From Comamonas testosteroni (lineage in GTDB: Bacteria > Pseudomonadota > Gammaproteobacteria > Burkholderiales > Burkholderiaceae_C), in NCBI GenBank assembly GCA_008727115.1, contig CP044131.1, forward strand, positions 1,798,001-1,862,000: a stretch of DNA of 64,000 nucleotides, given 5' to 3'. Within the stretch, counting starts at the first letter, position 1. The number at the start of each line of letters is the position of its first letter. The notes beneath the pieces were generated by a model that was not told where the DNA came from, did no database searches, and saw only the letters and a list, made by a program, of their open reading frames with translations. The position numbers were made by a program, and so were the translations under genes. Positions 8,906 to 19,218 of the stretch are shown here, one piece after another.

Positions 8906-9245
8906 TTGCCCGCTACTCAAGAAAGCTGTTTTTGTCAGAGTGACTTCTGGCCTTGCAGCGTTGTGTTCTCAAGAATTGACAATTTCTTTGTTGTTTATTT
9001 GCAAAAAACTTTTTTCCTGGGAGATTTTTAGCATTTTTCATCCGAGATCAGCTTCGAGGTGGATAGATAAGTCGACTCTAGGTTTCTTGTTTCTCTAGAT
9101 AAAAGCGTATTTTTAGGAGCTTTTTGAGGTGAGTACTCATTGTCAAATGGAGCCTTATGCAAGAAATAAGTATCAATAAGTAACCCATTGGTTTGTTTTT
9201 GTAAGATTGACAATCGCTTCAGTTTGACTTTGGGTTACTGGAGCT
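8906..9245 (+). promoter_or_regulatory. AT-rich leader of the surface-protein operon
   Basis: About 340 bp without a gene, clearly more AT-rich than its surroundings. It contains three copies of the octamer TTGACAAT: at 8976-8983, inverted at 9139-9146, and at 9207-9214. Each could serve as a -35 element or as part of a regulator site. No convincing -10 partner could be assigned to one copy over the others. The region is the only candidate promoter for the 9246-19106 operon. Confidence 0.45.
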
Positions 9246-12200
9246 ATGAGGCGATTGAAGCGGTTGAGTTGGCTGGCGTACGCACTGTTGACACTGCAAA
9301 TGTTGTGGCTGCCGCAGATGGCGATGGCGGCAGCCTATGCCACGGGCGGAGATGGCAAATACAAGAATGAAATTCTGTGGTTGACCTGGGGGAGTAATAG
9401 CAATCCTCTGGGGCAGAAGGGACAGGCTGTTGGCGTAGGGGCCACCACCACGGCCAGTATTGCCGTGGCACAAGGCCAGCAGTTGGATGTCTCCTGCAAG
9501 ATGCTCTCCATCAAAGATGGCTCACTGACAAGTTACGCGCCCGGTGGCTGGGCAGGGAATGGAACGACGCAAGGTGACCGGCTGGACCGGCTCTACAACG
9601 TCGGTGGCACTGCGGGTAAGAATCAGCTTGTGTCTGGGGTCTTGTCCGGAGAAGGGCAAAACGTCAAGTTTCAGATTCAGTGCAGCTCGGCTCTGGCCGG
9701 CAAGCCTTTGAATCTGCGCGGCTTTGTGATTGCGGATGCTGAGTCCATGACTCAGCATGAAAACATCACCTCCACAGCCGAAGGCCAGTGGTATGTGATC
9801 GATCAGTTTCAGAACTCCGACGCAGGCTCGTATCTGATTGAGCGCCAGAACAATGCCTCTGGTCCGAATCAAATCAAGTTCTCCACGCCAGATAGTAAGT
9901 CGGGCAACGGTGGACGTACGGCAGTGACGTTCCTCAAGTTCTCGCAGCCCAAGGCCTCGCAGACCATGGACTTTTCGGTCAAGGGACAAGGAAAAACAGC
10001 GATCTCCATTGGCCTGATCGTGCCGTTTGCGGATTTTGGTGATGCGCCCAAGTCTTACGGCGATGCCATGCACCTGATTGATGACATCAACTTTGATGCC
10101 GATGGCGTTGGTAATGCCACGAATGCCGTGGATATCAACCATGCAGGCTTCAAGCTTGCGGGTTTTATTCCTGCGAAATCCAAATATCTGGGGTCTACGG
10201 GGCCGGATTCGGAACCAACATCAAGCTACAGCGATGACGCTATGGGGGATGACAAGGCCGGGGCCTTGGCTGGCCGAGCGGAAGAAGATGCTTGGCCTGA
10301 AGCCTACAAGACCATCAGTGTGCTCAAAGCTGGGCAAACGCTGGATGTACCATTTCTGTGTCGTGGCACAGGCGAAGTGTCGGGCTGGATCGACTTCAAC
10401 GGCAATGGCCAATTTGACTCGGATGAAAAGACCTCTGGCTTGTGCAGCAGCGCGCAAGTGAAACTGCGCTGGAATGCGCCCAGGGATTTGAAGGCGGGAA
10501 GTACTTTCGCACGCCTGCGCTACTCCGATGTGACGCGCAATATGGGGCCTACCGGTGTGGCTGAGGACGGTGAAGTAGAGGATCACAAAATCTTCATCTC
10601 TTCGCCAAAGCTGCAGATCAACAAACAAGCCAGTAGCAATGCATGGGTAGTGGGCCAAAGCGATGCGAGCTACAAACTTACGGTGAGCAATGTGGGGCCG
10701 GTAGCGACAGGACCGTCTGTGCTGGAGAAGCCCGTCAAAGTACTGGACTTGATGCCTGCAGGCATCACTCCTAAATGGAGTGGTGCACATCGGTCTGGGC
10801 AGTGGAGTTGCAGCTATTCAGGCCAGCTGGTGAGCTGTCTCATGGACTCCGGTAGTTATCTGGCTGCTGATGGTGGTGCATCCGAAATTGTTCTGCCTGT
10901 CAATGTGCATGCCGCCGCCGCCGTGGACGATGGCGTGACCAACTACGCCAGCGTGGGCGGGGGAAATGACCCGGAAAACAATGGACAGCCGCCCAATCCT
11001 GGTGCCTGCACCCAAGCCGGGTATTGCGATAGTGCCAAGGTCGTCGTGACCCTACCCTCTGTCGCCGTCTCCAAGGCGGCAATGCCTGCAGATCAAACCA
11101 AGGTCAAGGTAGGTGACATCATCACTTACACCTTGCAGGTCAAGGTGAGCGACTCCGCAACACTGTCTCCCGTGGTGCTGAACGATACGTTGGGCGCGGG
11201 TCTGGAGTATCTGGGGCTGGCAGCGAACAGTGCAGGCTTTGTGGAGGCTGGCAGTGGCAGTAGTCGCAGCTTCACATTGCCCGCTGGTGCCAAGCCCGGC
11301 AGCTATTCGGTGAGTTATCGTGCCAAGGTGACAGCGGATGCCGTGACCAAGGTGCAAAACAAGGTCGTCCCCAGCGGTGGCGGAGACCCCAGTACTCCCA
11401 CGCCTTCGGTGCCGTCCTGCATGACATGCGAGACATCGCACTCGCTGGAGGCCCCCTTGGTCACCGTCAGTAAGTCATCTGATCCCGCCACAGGCGCTAC
11501 GGTCAAGGCCGGTCAGTCGATTACCTACACACTGACAGTTGACGTCGCACGCTCGCAAACCAACACAGCCGTTGAGTTGCGGGACGTTTTGGGTGAAGGG
11601 CTGGAATACGGCGTGGTGGTTGCCAACACAGGCTTTGTAGTCAGTGGCAGCGGCAATGAGCGACTGTTTGTGTTGCCAGCGGGCTCGGTGCCAGGCACTT
11701 ACAAGGTGAGCTATACGGCCAAAGTGCGTGATACGGCAGGCGCCAATGCGAAGCTGAACAATCTGGTCGCCGTGAGCACTCCTCCAGGGAGTGGTTCAAC
11801 GGATCCTGTGCCTGTTTGCCAGAATTGCGAGACAGAGCATCTGTTGTCTGCTCCTAAAATTGAATATTCCAAGAGTACGGTGGCTGTGAAAGCCCAGGAA
11901 GGCGATGAGATTGAGTATCAGATTTCCGTCAAGGTCTCCGATGCTCAAACGACGGCCGACCTGACACTGGTCGATACCTTGGGTCAAGGGCTGGCGTATG
12001 TCGCTAACAGTTTTGAAGGAGGGGGTGAGCTTACGCTGAGCACCTCGGCTGCCGGCTCTCTGACGATGAAACTGCCCGCGAATACCAAGCCGGGTAGCTA
12101 TCGTGCCAGCTACCGTGTCAAGGTCGTAAAGGGCGCTACCACTCCCCTGGTCAATGCAGTCGTCGCCTCTGGCGGAGGCAGTACGCCGGTGTGTGCTCCA

Positions 12201-15200
12201 GGCTTGAGCTGCCAGACTTCGACTCCCTTGGTGGTCTCGGAGGTGAGCTATAGCAAATCCGTCAGCGCTCAGACCTCTCCCGTTGCGGTGGGTGATGTGT
12301 TGGACTTTGTGCTGACCGTCAATGTCAAGCAAGCTAAGACCCTGGATGAGCTGGTGCTGCAAGACACCCTGGGTGCAGGCCTGTCTTTTGAGACGCAGAA
12401 GCTTGTGCTTCCTTCGGGTTGGACAGGGAAGGCTGCTGGCCAGGTGTTGACGGTGACCATTCCTGCCGAGCTGAAGCTCGGCACTTACACCGTGAGCTAC
12501 TCTGCCCGGGTCAACAAGGAAGCTGCCGAGTTCGTCAAGAACTCGGTGGTCGGCAGCGGCTACGACAATCCGAGCTGTGCCATCAGCTGCGCCACGGAAA
12601 CCCCTGTGGCTAAGCCTGTTGTGAGTTTCTCCAAGACTTCTACAGCGACCAAAGTCGCGGTAGGGGCAGAGATTTCCTATACCGTGACTGCGGTCGTCAG
12701 CAAAGCATCGCTGCTGGAAGATGTCTCCAGCATAGTGGATAACTTGAGCCAAGGACTGGAATTCGTTGCGGTGACCTCGGCTCCTGGCTATAGCTACTCG
12801 ATCAATGGACAGTCGCTGGTGCTGACTCTGCCCAAGGGCACTGAGCCCGGAAGCTACCCTGTGACGTACACGACCAAAGTGACGGCTGCAGCACTGACTG
12901 CGGTGAACAACAAGGTGGAAGGCGTGCCCAGTGATGATGGCTATACGCCTGTTTGCAGCGGCAATTGTTCAGTGACGACGGAGGTTGAGCGAAAAATCGA
13001 TGCCGTCGATGATCCACTGCCTCCCGTCAAGAGCAATACAGGTTCCAGCAATGCCGGTAATGCCTATACCAATGACAGTTTGAACGGCGAGCCTGTTGAT
13101 CCTTCCAAGATCACTGGCAAGGTGGTCACACCAGCGACGCCTATCAACGGTGGCAGCGTGCCTGTGCTGGATGTGACTACAGGCATTGTTTCCGTGCCGC
13201 CAGGAACACCTGCGGGTGACTATTCCATCGTCTACGAGATTTGCGACAAGCTCGATCCTACGGTGTGCGATAAGGCAACCATCACCATCAAAGTGACGGC
13301 TTCGCCGATTGACGCCAAGGATGACAGCTATACGGCCAACCGCGGTGGTGGAGATCAGGAAGTGGGCAATGCCTATACCGAGAATGACACGCTGGATGGC
13401 ACACCGTTCACGCCCGATCGCATTACCGGCACGGTGACTACACCGGCCCAGCCCATTGGTGGTGATCCCCACGTGCCCGTGCTCGACGTGGTGACTGGCA
13501 AGGTGACCGTGCCCTCGGGTACGCCGGCTGGCGACTATGTCATTAACTACCGCATCTGCGAGAAGTTGAATCCGACGAACTGCGATGACGCCGTGATCAA
13601 GGTCACCGTCAAGCCTGACGAATCGCTGCTGCGCATCGTCAAGACCGCTGCTGTGCGCACCGTCAAGATCGGTGACCTGGTGCGCTACAGCTTGCAGGTA
13701 GAGAACGTGGGTGCTGTGCCCGTGGTCAACGCCAATGTGGTGGATACCGCAGCCAATGGCTTTACCTTTGTTAACGGCTCCATGAGCGCAGTGGGCTTGG
13801 GCTCGTCGGTTTCCGCTTCGGGTGTGCGTCCCGTGCAGTTCAGTGGCGTGACGCTGGCTGTAGGCGCAAAGGGCACCATCACTTACATGATGCGTGTGGG
13901 CGCAGGCGTGCGTGCTGGCAAGCATGTGAACACGGCTTTTGCCCGTAACTATGTGGGCGACAGCATCTCCAACCAGGCAACCGCTTCGGTGGAACTGGTC
14001 AACGACCCGCTGATGGATGATTCGCTGATTTTCGGTACGGTGTTTGATGACCGCGACCGTGACGGCTGGCAGGACAGCGCCAAGCTCACAGGCCTCAAGG
14101 CCCGGGGCGGCTTTGCGGCTGATGCCTATGTGCCCAACTCCACCACGGTGGACAAGGGCCAGGGCGCTGAGCCCGCTGCAGACGCCAGCTCGCCGCTGCT
14201 GCATGGCCTGGACTTGGGTGAGGTCGCTGCACGCCAGTCCGAGGCCGATCCTGTTGCCAAGCACACGGTGGTGATTCACCAGAAGCTCAAGTCGCTGGAT
14301 TTCACCGACGACTTTGTGCTGACCAATGATCAGGGCGTGACCGTGCGTATGAATGCGGCCGGCCAGACCCAGGTTGAGAAGACGGGCGAAGCCGCTGCAG
14401 GCCGCAATGCCGCAGAGATTGCGGTGGAGCGCAAGGTCAGTCAGATGGCTGATGGCTATGGCGTGGACTACATCATCCGCAGCACCGGCATTGACGAGCG
14501 CGGTATCCCCGGCGTGCGCATTGCCTCGGTGGAAGGCTTGCTGATGGAGACCGATCCCTTTGGTCGCTATCACGTGGCAGGCATCAACGGTGGCCGCTGG
14601 GAGCGTGGTCGCAACTTCATTCTGAAGGTAGACCCCTCCACATTGCCTGCAGGTGCCGAGTTCACCACCAGCAACCCATTGCTGCGCCGTGTAACCCCCG
14701 GTCTGCCCGTGCGCTTTGACTTTGGCGTGCAGCTCAACCCCGAGTTCATGGCTGGCGAGCAAAAAACGGCCGAGATTGAACTGGGCAGCGTGCTGTTTAC
14801 AGCAGGCTCCAGCGAAATCCGCAGCCAGTATCTGACGGAAGACGGCGTGTTGGCACAGGTCGCTGCCAAGGTGCAGCAGTACCAGGGCGGTGAGCTGCTG
14901 GTCAGCGCCAATGGCGAGAGCGAGGCTTTGGCCTTTGCCCGCGCCGACGCGGTGCGCAAGGCCATTGCCGCCAAGCTACCCACCGAAGTGCAGGCGGCCA
15001 CCAAGGTCAGCGTGCGCGCTGATGTCAACGACGCGGCCAGCCTGGTCAGCGGTGTGACGGCTGATGGTGCCGTGCTGGGCAATGTGCTGTTTGAAACCGA
15101 CAAGGCCACAGTGCGTGCCGAGTTCAAACCTTTGCTGCAAAAGGTCGCTGTTTATTTGAACGAGCAGGGCAGTGGCGTGGTCAGCATCGTCGGTCATACC

Positions 15201-15374
15201 GATGTGCGCGCCAGCCATGCCTACAACCAGAAGCTGGGCCTGGCCCGAGCCAAGGCGGTGTTCGAGGCGCTGCAGCCACATCTGTCTGAGGAGCTGAAAC
15301 AAGCTCTGCAGGTACAGGTGCTGGAGTCTGCTGCCCCCGCCAATCGCTCTAACAAGAAAGCCAAGTCCCACTGA
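9246..15374 (+). CDS. Giant CshA/GEVED/DUF11-repeat surface protein with C-terminal OmpA-like region
   Basis: A 2042-residue exported protein. Domains in order (approximate residues): Sec signal peptide 1-29; CshA-like fibrillar-adhesin domain 30-258; GEVED domain 262-450 (FGDAPKSYGDA to EDGEVEDHKIF); six DUF11-type beta-sandwich repeats 452-1248; two IDAxDD repeats of about 104 residues (1251-1353, 1355-1459); a seventh DUF11 repeat 1460-1587; a DDRDRDGWQD calcium-loop-like segment near 1600; an SdrD-B/carboxypeptidase-regulatory-like domain 1753-1832; and two OmpA-like blocks, 1843-1912 (degenerate) and 1944-2013 (GHTDVRASHAYNQKLGLARA). Eight closely spaced cysteine pairs lie near the ends of successive repeats. 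The likely role is an adhesive or structural surface filament tethered to peptidoglycan. GGAG sits only 2 nt before the ATG, so initiation may be weak. It is followed after 10 nt by the beta-barrel gene. Confidence 0.9.
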   Translation: MRRLKRLSWLAYALLTLQMLWLPQMAMAAAYATGGDGKYKNEILWLTWGSNSNPLGQKGQAVGVGATTTASIAVAQGQQLDVSCKMLSIKDGSLTSYAPGGWAGNGTTQGDRLDRLYNVGGTAGKNQLVSGVLSGEGQNVKFQIQCSSALAGKPLNLRGFVIADAESMTQHENITSTAEGQWYVIDQFQNSDAGSYLIERQNNASGPNQIKFSTPDSKSGNGGRTAVTFLKFSQPKASQTMDFSVKGQGKTAISIGLIVPFADFGDAPKSYGDAMHLIDDINFDADGVGNATNAVDINHAGFKLAGFIPAKSKYLGSTGPDSEPTSSYSDDAMGDDKAGALAGRAEEDAWPEAYKTISVLKAGQTLDVPFLCRGTGEVSGWIDFNGNGQFDSDEKTSGLCSSAQVKLRWNAPRDLKAGSTFARLRYSDVTRNMGPTGVAEDGEVEDHKIFISSPKLQINKQASSNAWVVGQSDASYKLTVSNVGPVATGPSVLEKPVKVLDLMPAGITPKWSGAHRSGQWSCSYSGQLVSCLMDSGSYLAADGGASEIVLPVNVHAAAAVDDGVTNYASVGGGNDPENNGQPPNPGACTQAGYCDSAKVVVTLPSVAVSKAAMPADQTKVKVGDIITYTLQVKVSDSATLSPVVLNDTLGAGLEYLGLAANSAGFVEAGSGSSRSFTLPAGAKPGSYSVSYRAKVTADAVTKVQNKVVPSGGGDPSTPTPSVPSCMTCETSHSLEAPLVTVSKSSDPATGATVKAGQSITYTLTVDVARSQTNTAVELRDVLGEGLEYGVVVANTGFVVSGSGNERLFVLPAGSVPGTYKVSYTAKVRDTAGANAKLNNLVAVSTPPGSGSTDPVPVCQNCETEHLLSAPKIEYSKSTVAVKAQEGDEIEYQISVKVSDAQTTADLTLVDTLGQGLAYVANSFEGGGELTLSTSAAGSLTMKLPANTKPGSYRASYRVKVVKGATTPLVNAVVASGGGSTPVCAPGLSCQTSTPLVVSEVSYSKSVSAQTSPVAVGDVLDFVLTVNVKQAKTLDELVLQDTLGAGLSFETQKLVLPSGWTGKAAGQVLTVTIPAELKLGTYTVSYSARVNKEAAEFVKNSVVGSGYDNPSCAISCATETPVAKPVVSFSKTSTATKVAVGAEISYTVTAVVSKASLLEDVSSIVDNLSQGLEFVAVTSAPGYSYSINGQSLVLTLPKGTEPGSYPVTYTTKVTAAALTAVNNKVEGVPSDDGYTPVCSGNCSVTTEVERKIDAVDDPLPPVKSNTGSSNAGNAYTNDSLNGEPVDPSKITGKVVTPATPINGGSVPVLDVTTGIVSVPPGTPAGDYSIVYEICDKLDPTVCDKATITIKVTASPIDAKDDSYTANRGGGDQEVGNAYTENDTLDGTPFTPDRITGTVTTPAQPIGGDPHVPVLDVVTGKVTVPSGTPAGDYVINYRICEKLNPTNCDDAVIKVTVKPDESLLRIVKTAAVRTVKIGDLVRYSLQVENVGAVPVVNANVVDTAANGFTFVNGSMSAVGLGSSVSASGVRPVQFSGVTLAVGAKGTITYMMRVGAGVRAGKHVNTAFARNYVGDSISNQATASVELVNDPLMDDSLIFGTVFDDRDRDGWQDSAKLTGLKARGGFAADAYVPNSTTVDKGQGAEPAADASSPLLHGLDLGEVAARQSEADPVAKHTVVIHQKLKSLDFTDDFVLTNDQGVTVRMNAAGQTQVEKTGEAAAGRNAAEIAVERKVSQMADGYGVDYIIRSTGIDERGIPGVRIASVEGLLMETDPFGRYHVAGINGGRWERGRNFILKVDPSTLPAGAEFTTSNPLLRRVTPGLPVRFDFGVQLNPEFMAGEQKTAEIELGSVLFTAGSSEIRSQYLTEDGVLAQVAAKVQQYQGGELLVSANGESEALAFARADAVRKAIAAKLPTEVQAATKVSVRADVNDAASLVSGVTADGAVLGNVLFETDKATVRAEFKPLLQKVAVYLNEQGSGVVSIVGHTDVRASHAYNQKLGLARAKAVFEALQPHLSEELKQALQVQVLESAAPANRSNKKAKSH

Positions 15375-15384
15375 GGTTCAGATC

Positions 15385-18300
15385 ATGAAAATGAAATTGC
15401 TTGACTACACCATCATGAGTTTGATGGCGGGTTCGGCGGCTGGAGTCTGGGCCGCTGAAACCAAGGCAGAGGTGCAAGCCGCTTCTGCTGCTTCCAAAAT
15501 AGAAGCTACAACCGCAGACGTAGATTGCGCTGCAGGTCAATGTGATGCAGATGGCAAGATGCTGTTCCAGCTGCGCTCGCAAAGCTATGATCAGCCCGTG
15601 ACCGAAGGCACCAGCCGCCAGTCCAGCTCTGAGCAGCTGGCACCGGATCGCCGTGTCTCCCTGGGTCTCAAGACTCCGGGCAAGGCCGATGTGAAGGGCA
15701 GCTTCTCGTTTTCGCTGCCCTCGGGCGGCGTGATCTGGGCGACTGAGGACCCCACGCTGGGTCAGGCCGAGCTGACAGCTTCTGGCCCCACGCTGGTGCC
15801 GTTCGACACAGGCCGCATCACCAAGCCGGTGAACTTCTACGTGCGCAGCAACTACCCAGCGTTCATCGAACGCATGGAGCTGCTGGTGTTTCGCAGCAGC
15901 GATACCGACTTCGTGAAGCCTCTGGCCACGGTGCCGCTCAAGGTTGGCGCTGTGATGCAGACCGAGTGGGATGGCCAGCTCTCGCCCGAATACCGCTACC
16001 GCGTGGGCGATGAGCTGATCTACATCGTGCGTGCCTACGGCAAGGATGGCCAGTTCGACGAGACCTATCCCAGCAAATTCCAGTTGGTGACACCAGAAGA
16101 TGAGCAGCGTGCCAATACGCTGCTGCGCGACAACCTGGAAAAGTCCATGAACAGCTCGCTGTCGCTACAGCAAGCGCTGCAGCAAAGCCTGATCAATAGC
16201 GCTTTTGCGGGCAATGGGCTGCGTCTGCAGAACATTCCGTTCTATGGCTCCAGGGTTCGTGTGCAGGGTCGCAATATTCCCGAGGGCACGACGCTGAACA
16301 TCAACGGTCAGAGCTACCCCGTGGATCTGGAAGGCAAGTTTGTTGCCGAGTACATGATGCCCGTGGGTCAGCACGAGTTCGATGTGGCCGTGGACAGCCG
16401 CGCTGGCAAGGTCGAGCGCAAGCTGGGCGTGGATGTGACGGGCGAGTATTTCTTTGGTGTGGCGCTGGCCGATGTGACTTTGCAGGGCAACCGTATCAGC
16501 GGCTCGCACGAGGGGTTTGTGCAAGAGGGCAGAGACAAAGACCTGCTCACCGATGCGCGTCTGGCCTTCTACCTGAAGTCCAAGCTTCAATCGAAATATC
16601 TGATCACCGCCCAGGCGGACACCACCGAGCGTCCCATCGGCAGCCTCTTCAATGGCTTTACCGATACCTATGCGCAGGATGTGTTCCGTCGTCTGGATCC
16701 GGATCAGTATTACCTGACTTATGGTGACGACTCAACCACCACCCGTGATGTGGATACGCAGGGTCGCATGTATGTGCGTGCCGACTGGGACAAGAACCAG
16801 GCGCTGTGGGGCAACTACGCCACGGGCCTGACGGGGACCGAGTTTGCGCAGTACCAGCGTTCGTTGTACGGTGCTGCCGCGAATCTGCGCAGCAACGAGA
16901 CCACCAAACTGGGCGAAGCCAAATCGCAGTTGCGCGTGTTTGCCTCCGACAGCAATACCGCTCATGGTCATACCGAGCTGCTGGGCACGGGCGGTAGCCT
17001 CTACTACCTGCGCCATACCGACATCCTGCCCGGCTCGGACATCGTCATGCTGGAAGTGCGTGACCGTGCCACGGGGCGCACCATCAGCACCCAGCAACTG
17101 GTGCGCGGTGCGGACTATGAGGTGGACTCCTATCAGGGGCGCATCATCACGCGCCGTCCGCTGGCCCAGATTGCCAGTGAAAGTGCAAACACCATCACCC
17201 GTGATGCGCCGCTGTCCGGCTACGAGCAGCGCCTGCTGGTGGACTACGAATACGCACCCAGTGATCTGCGCAAGAACATGACCGTGGGTGGCCGCGGCAA
17301 GCAGTGGATTGGTGAGCATGTGGCCGTGGGCGGTACCTACGTCGATGAGCAAAACGAAGGCGACGACTACAAGCTCAAGAGTGTGGACCTGACGCTGCAG
17401 GCAGGGCGCGGCACTTATCTGAAGGTGGAGCGCAGCCAGAGCGAATCGACCAGCGTGCCGGTGTTCTTCTCGGACAACGGCGGCTTGAGCTTTACGCGTC
17501 TCAATCCTCCTGCGGCGCGCAAGGGCGATGCCACTGCGGTCGAGGCACGTGTCAATCTGCAGGAGCAGGGCATTACGGAAAGTGCCTGGAGCGCCGGCGC
17601 CTGGTGGCGCAAGGTCGATGCCGGTTTCTCCACCGCGCGCACCGACTATCTGGGCCAAGACGTTACCGAATACGGCACCGAGCTGCTGGGCGAGTTGCGC
17701 CCCGATATGACCCTCTACGCCAAGCACAGCCGTGCCGAGCGCGGTGGCGAGTCATTGACGCAAACCCAGTTGACCACCGAATGGCGCATGGATGACAAGC
17801 GCGCCTTGACCGCTGAAGTGCGCCGCATCGATGAAGACCGCTACAGCGGCCAGGGCATTGGCACACTGGCGGCACTCAAGTACAGCCAGCGCATCAGCCC
17901 CTCTCTGGAGCTGTACGGGATTGGTCAGGCCACGCTGGACAACGACGGCGGCAAGTACCGCAACAACGATGCGGTGACGGCCGGCGCGCGTTATCTGTTT
18001 GGCAATCAGTCCTCGGTCAGTGGCGAAGCGACACATGGCAGCCGTGGCAATGCGCTGACCATGTCGGGCGAGTACAAGCTGACGCCCGAGCACAGCTTCT
18101 ACGGTGCCTATACGGTCTCTACAGACACGACGCAGTACGACAGCCTGTTCAACAACGGCAAGCGCCCCGGACTCACGCTGGGCCAGCGCTGGCGTCTGAG
18201 CCAGCGCACCAATATCTTCAACGAAAGCCAGTACCTGAAGGACCCGCGCACTGGCTCTGGCCTGGCCCATACCTTTGGCATGGATTTCTATCCGGGTCAG

Positions 18301-19106
18301 AACTGGCGTCTGGGCTACACGCTGCAGCATGGCGACCTGACGGCTACCACCGGCAATGTCAGCCGCGATGCCATCAGCCTTTATGGCGGTCGCACCAATG
18401 TGCGCACCAACTGGAGCAGCAAGGTCGAGTGGCGCCGCGACTCGGGCTCGGAAAACCGCACGCAATGGGTGCTGACCAACTACCTGACCCACAAGGTCGA
18501 CAACAGCTGGCGCATCGCAGGCAAGCTCAACTACTCCGAAACCAAGGACAAGAACCATGCTGAAGCCGGTGCCAAGCTGGTGGAAAGCAGCCTGGGCTTC
18601 GCCTACCGCCCCTGGGACAGCTCGCGCTGGGGCGTGTTTGGCCGCTCACCTATCTGTACGACATGAGCTCGCTGGGCCAGGTCGGCTGGGATGGCACGGC
18701 CAGTACCTCGGCTGCCTACTATGACCAGCAGTCGCATGTGGTGTCGCTGGAAGGCGTGTACCGCTGGAATCACAAGTGGGAGTCGGCCCTGAAACTGGCC
18801 CACCGTGAAGGCAAGGCCCGCTTTGGTCGCGGCACAGGCCAGTGGTTTGACTCTGCCACCACGTTTGCCGCCGTTCAGGCGCGTTACGAGGTCATGAACC
18901 AGTGGCATGCGCTGGCGGAGTACCGCTGGCTGGGCGTCAAGGACGGCGGTGACAAGAACGGCTGGCTGGTTGGCGTAGACCGTGACATCACCAAGAACCT
19001 GCGCCTGGGCGTGGGCTACAACTTCACCGACTTCAAGGGCGACCTGACCAAGGTGGACGATTACCGTGCCAAGGGCTGGTTTATCAATATGGTGGGCTAC
19101 TACTGA
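15385..19106 (+). pseudogene. Outer-membrane beta-barrel partner of the surface protein, split by a one-base frameshift
   Basis: The first frame (15385-18666) encodes a signal peptide, an N-terminal Cys-pair segment (VDCAAGQCDADG), immunoglobulin-like periplasmic domains (VRVQGRNIPEGTTLNINGQ) and most of a large beta-barrel with alternating strands. It ends abruptly in GVFGRSPICTT. The +1 frame continues exactly where it should (LTYLYDMSSLGQVGWD, from 18645) to a perfect barrel end, NMVGYY with a terminal aromatic. One missing C near 18643-18645 (GGCCGCTCACC, expected GGCCGCCTCACC) explains the break. Repaired, the protein is about 1240 residues. It shares an operon with the giant protein and may anchor or secrete it. 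The site is not homopolymeric, so programmed frameshifting is unlikely. Confidence 0.8.
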
Positions 19107-19131
19107 TCGCAGTCAGTGCCTTCAAAAAGAA

Positions 19132-19163
19132 AGCCCCGGTAGTACAGGCTGCCGGGGCTTTTT
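19132..19163. terminator. Terminator after the surface-protein operon
   Basis: AGCCCCGG (19132-19139) pairs with CCGGGGCT (19152-19159) and is followed by TTTTT. AAAAAGAAA on the other side lets it work toward the convergent GST gene as well. Confidence 0.85.
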
Positions 19164-19176
19164 CATGCTCAAAACA

Positions 19177-19218
19177 GGCTGCAACGCTTATCTGTAAAGC
19201 GCTGACAGCTATGAAATT
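19177..19218. repeat. Dispersed palindromic repeat, degraded copy
   Basis: GGCTGCAACGCTTATCTGTAAAGCGCTGACAGCTAT resembles the AGCTGCAAGCGCTT palindrome family seen at 3483 and 28726. It overlaps the last codon region of the GST gene. Confidence 0.45.

Noticed and set aside
12969-14762. 597-residue minus-strand ORF over the surface-protein gene
   Set aside because: Its composition (His/Gly/Val-rich) is typical of antisense translation, and the sense frame has clear repeat domains.
18640-18670. Programmed ribosomal frameshift in the barrel gene
   Set aside because: No slippery heptamer or stable downstream structure was found; the change is best read as one missing base.
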